Part shown: piece by piece, positions 62,980 to 64,000 of the stretch
Layout of the letters: every line of letters starts with the position of its first letter
How positions within the stretch are numbered: the stretch's first letter is position 1
Assembly (NCBI RefSeq): GCF_014645315.1
Contig: NZ_BMLQ01000007.1
Location: forward strand, 1-64,000
DNA length: 64,000 nucleotides
Source: Citricoccus zhacaiensis
GTDB lineage: Bacteria > Actinomycetota > Actinomycetes > Actinomycetales > Micrococcaceae
Direction: 5' to 3'
Notes under the pieces: generated by a model
Told to the model about the DNA's origin: nothing
Database searches by the model: none
Seen by the model: only the letters and a program-made list of their open reading frames with translations
Program-made: the position numbers and the translations under genes

Positions 62980-63555
62980 ATGCGCAAGGACGTCGTCAGA
63001 ATGCGGGGACAGATCCTCGAGGCCGCCCGTCGCATGCTGGAGACACAAGGGTCGGCGTTCTCCCTCCCGGACCTGGCCCGTGAGGCCGGAGTAGGCACCG
63101 CGACGATCTACCGACACTTCTCGGACGTTGACGGAGTTCTCCATGAACTGGTGCAGCAATCGCTCGGAGAACTGACCAGGCGGCTGGAAGGTCTCGAGTC
63201 GAAGTACTCGGGGCGGGAACTGTTCACGCAGGTCTGCGCAACGTGGGTGGATTCCGCGCTGACCTGGGCGTCATGGGCCGCCCGGTTCCGCTCCGGCGAA
63301 GGGTTCCTGGTGCGGAGTCAGGATGCGCTCACCAATGAGTTCCACCACCGCCAGTTCTTGGAACGTGTCCTGCGATCTCTTGAGGAGGAGGGGGTGGCGC
63401 GATTCGCCGACCCTGGCTCCTTGGTGGTCCTTTGGGTCGCTCTGTTCGACGAGCGCGTCATGCATGACCTGCAGAGCCATCGTCTGACGCAGGAGGACAT
63501 CACCCGGCGACTGACAGGGGCCATGGGCGCGCTTCTCGACCAAGAGAACAACTGA
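62980..63555 (+). CDS. TetR family transcriptional regulator
   Basis: The 191-residue protein has the TetR helix-turn-helix at its N-terminus (ILEAARRMLETQGSAFSLPDLAREAGVGTATIYRHFSD) and an all-helical C-terminal domain with a ligand pocket. I chose ATG 62980, since upstream codons are not TetR-like and partly overlap the preceding terminator. Its stop lies inside a perfect palindrome (63551-63570) that precedes the binding-protein gene in the same direction, so it may repress that downstream gene and itself. Confidence 0.92.
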   Translation: MRKDVVRMRGQILEAARRMLETQGSAFSLPDLAREAGVGTATIYRHFSDVDGVLHELVQQSLGELTRRLEGLESKYSGRELFTQVCATWVDSALTWASWAARFRSGEGFLVRSQDALTNEFHHRQFLERVLRSLEEEGVARFADPGSLVVLWVALFDERVMHDLQSHRLTQEDITRRLTGAMGALLDQENN

Positions 63556-63570
63556 GAAAAACTTCTCAGT
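63551..63570 (+). promoter_or_regulatory. perfect palindrome between tetR and the binding-protein gene
   Basis: ACTGAGAA-AAAC-TTCTCAGT is an exact 8-bp inverted repeat with a 4-bp spacer. A promoter (TTGACG at 63577-63582, TACTGT at 63601-63606, 18-base spacing) follows immediately. The likely ligand is the TetR protein encoded just upstream. Confidence 0.65.
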
Positions 63571-63641
63571 TTCTATTGACGAACTCAATCAACTGTTCCT
63601 ACTGTGATGGCAGTCACCCGCCCATTTCGGAAGGAACCCCC

Positions 63642-64000
63642 GTGAAGCGCACCCGTCTCATCGCCGTCACCCTGACCGCTTTGACCGCACTGACCGTCAC
63701 CAGCTGTTCCAGCGGCTCCATCTCCGGGGAGTCGAATGCCGGCGCCTCGGCCGATCAGGCGTCATCGGAGCTGACCCCCGTCACGTTCGGTGCCCTGCCC
63801 ATTGCCAACGTCGGCGCTCTGTTGCTGGGCGAGGAAAAGGGGTTCTTCGAAGAAGAAGGCCTGGACCTCGAGATATCGATGGGCCAAGGCGGCAATGCCC
63901 TCCTGCCGGCGGTGCACGGCGGCAACATGGAGTTCGCCCTGAGCGGTCCCGTGGTGCAGATGGTGTCCAAGGACAAGGGGTTGGACATGAAGATCGTGAG
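63642..64000 (+). CDS. NitT/TauT-type ABC substrate-binding lipoprotein, 5' part
   Basis: The coding region starts at GTG 63642 after GGAAGGA and is cut by the window end. It opens with a signal ending VTSC, a lipobox. The mature part begins TPVTFGALPIANVGALLLGEEKGFFEEEGLDLEISMGQGGNALLPAVHGGNMEFALSGPVVQMVSKDKGLDMKI, the NMT1/SsuA-type first lobe. This is close in plan to the binding protein at 19356-20390. The rest of the transporter should lie beyond the window. Its promoter region carries the TetR-type palindrome. Confidence 0.88.
   Translation, partial: MKRTRLIAVTLTALTALTVTSCSSGSISGESNAGASADQASSELTPVTFGALPIANVGALLLGEEKGFFEEEGLDLEISMGQGGNALLPAVHGGNMEFALSGPVVQMVSKDKGLDMKIV

Overview
The window is high-GC DNA with actinobacterial features: Shine-Dalgarno sites of the GGAGG type, frequent GTG starts, an HspR-type HAIR operator before a Clp ATPase, an excalibur-domain protein and actinobacterial-type ThiE sequences. 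It most resembles an environmental member of the Micrococcaceae. That placement rests on protein style only, since no rRNA or other marker gene is present. I see no rRNA, tRNA or CRISPR array.

Region by region. 1-2.5 kb is a decayed thiamine-related locus: the 3' end of an ISL3-family insertion sequence lies inside the C-terminal half of a thiE gene. Next to it are a broken flavin monooxygenase and an intact short-chain dehydrogenase, both downstream of a clear TPP riboswitch. 2.7-9.4 kb holds a zinc alcohol dehydrogenase, a pyrimidine-dimer glycosylase, TspO, a Fic protein with its own palindromic operator, an MHS-type transporter and a relic of a glutamine-amidotransferase-type asparagine synthase. 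9.5-15.1 kb is a tight minus-strand operon of PhnD/PhnC/PhnE-type transporter genes followed by a cytochrome P450 and a PaaX-like regulator. 15.5-24.8 kb has a secreted double alpha/beta-hydrolase, an IclR regulator, an orphan binding protein with an FAD monooxygenase, a YdjM-like membrane protein and a two-gene secreted excalibur/HNH nuclease unit.

24.9-44.4 kb is the largest coherent system. Two regulators (IclR and GntR) surround a flavoprotein, a complete branched-chain-type ABC transporter, an Asp/Glu/hydantoin racemase, two MmgE/PrpD proteins, a CitE-like CoA lyase, a class III CoA transferase, a cyclase-family hydrolase and a hydantoinase-type amidohydrolase. An isocitrate-lyase/PEP-mutase enzyme, a 2-hydroxyacid dehydrogenase and a Bug-family binding protein follow. 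Together they suggest uptake, ring opening, CoA activation and aldol-type cleavage of a cyclic imide, ureide or lactam that yields a branched dicarboxylate. The substrate is not known.

44.5-52.4 kb contains a DUF4287 protein, a second thiE pseudogene, and a defence-like stretch: a MazG-like pyrophosphohydrolase overlapping a GIY-YIG/DUF2075 ATPase, a SNF2-type helicase and a second Fic protein with a palindromic operator. 52.5-57.7 kb is a sugar-acid-type operon (GntP permease, GntR regulator, IlvD/Edd dehydratase, amidohydrolase) in which two promoters share an AT-rich palindrome. 57.8-64 kb has an Ltp-repeat membrane protein, an HspR-type ClpC-like ATPase, a DUF3592-like protein, a cold shock protein, a TetR regulator with a perfect palindrome, and the start of another NitT/TauT-type binding protein cut by the window end.
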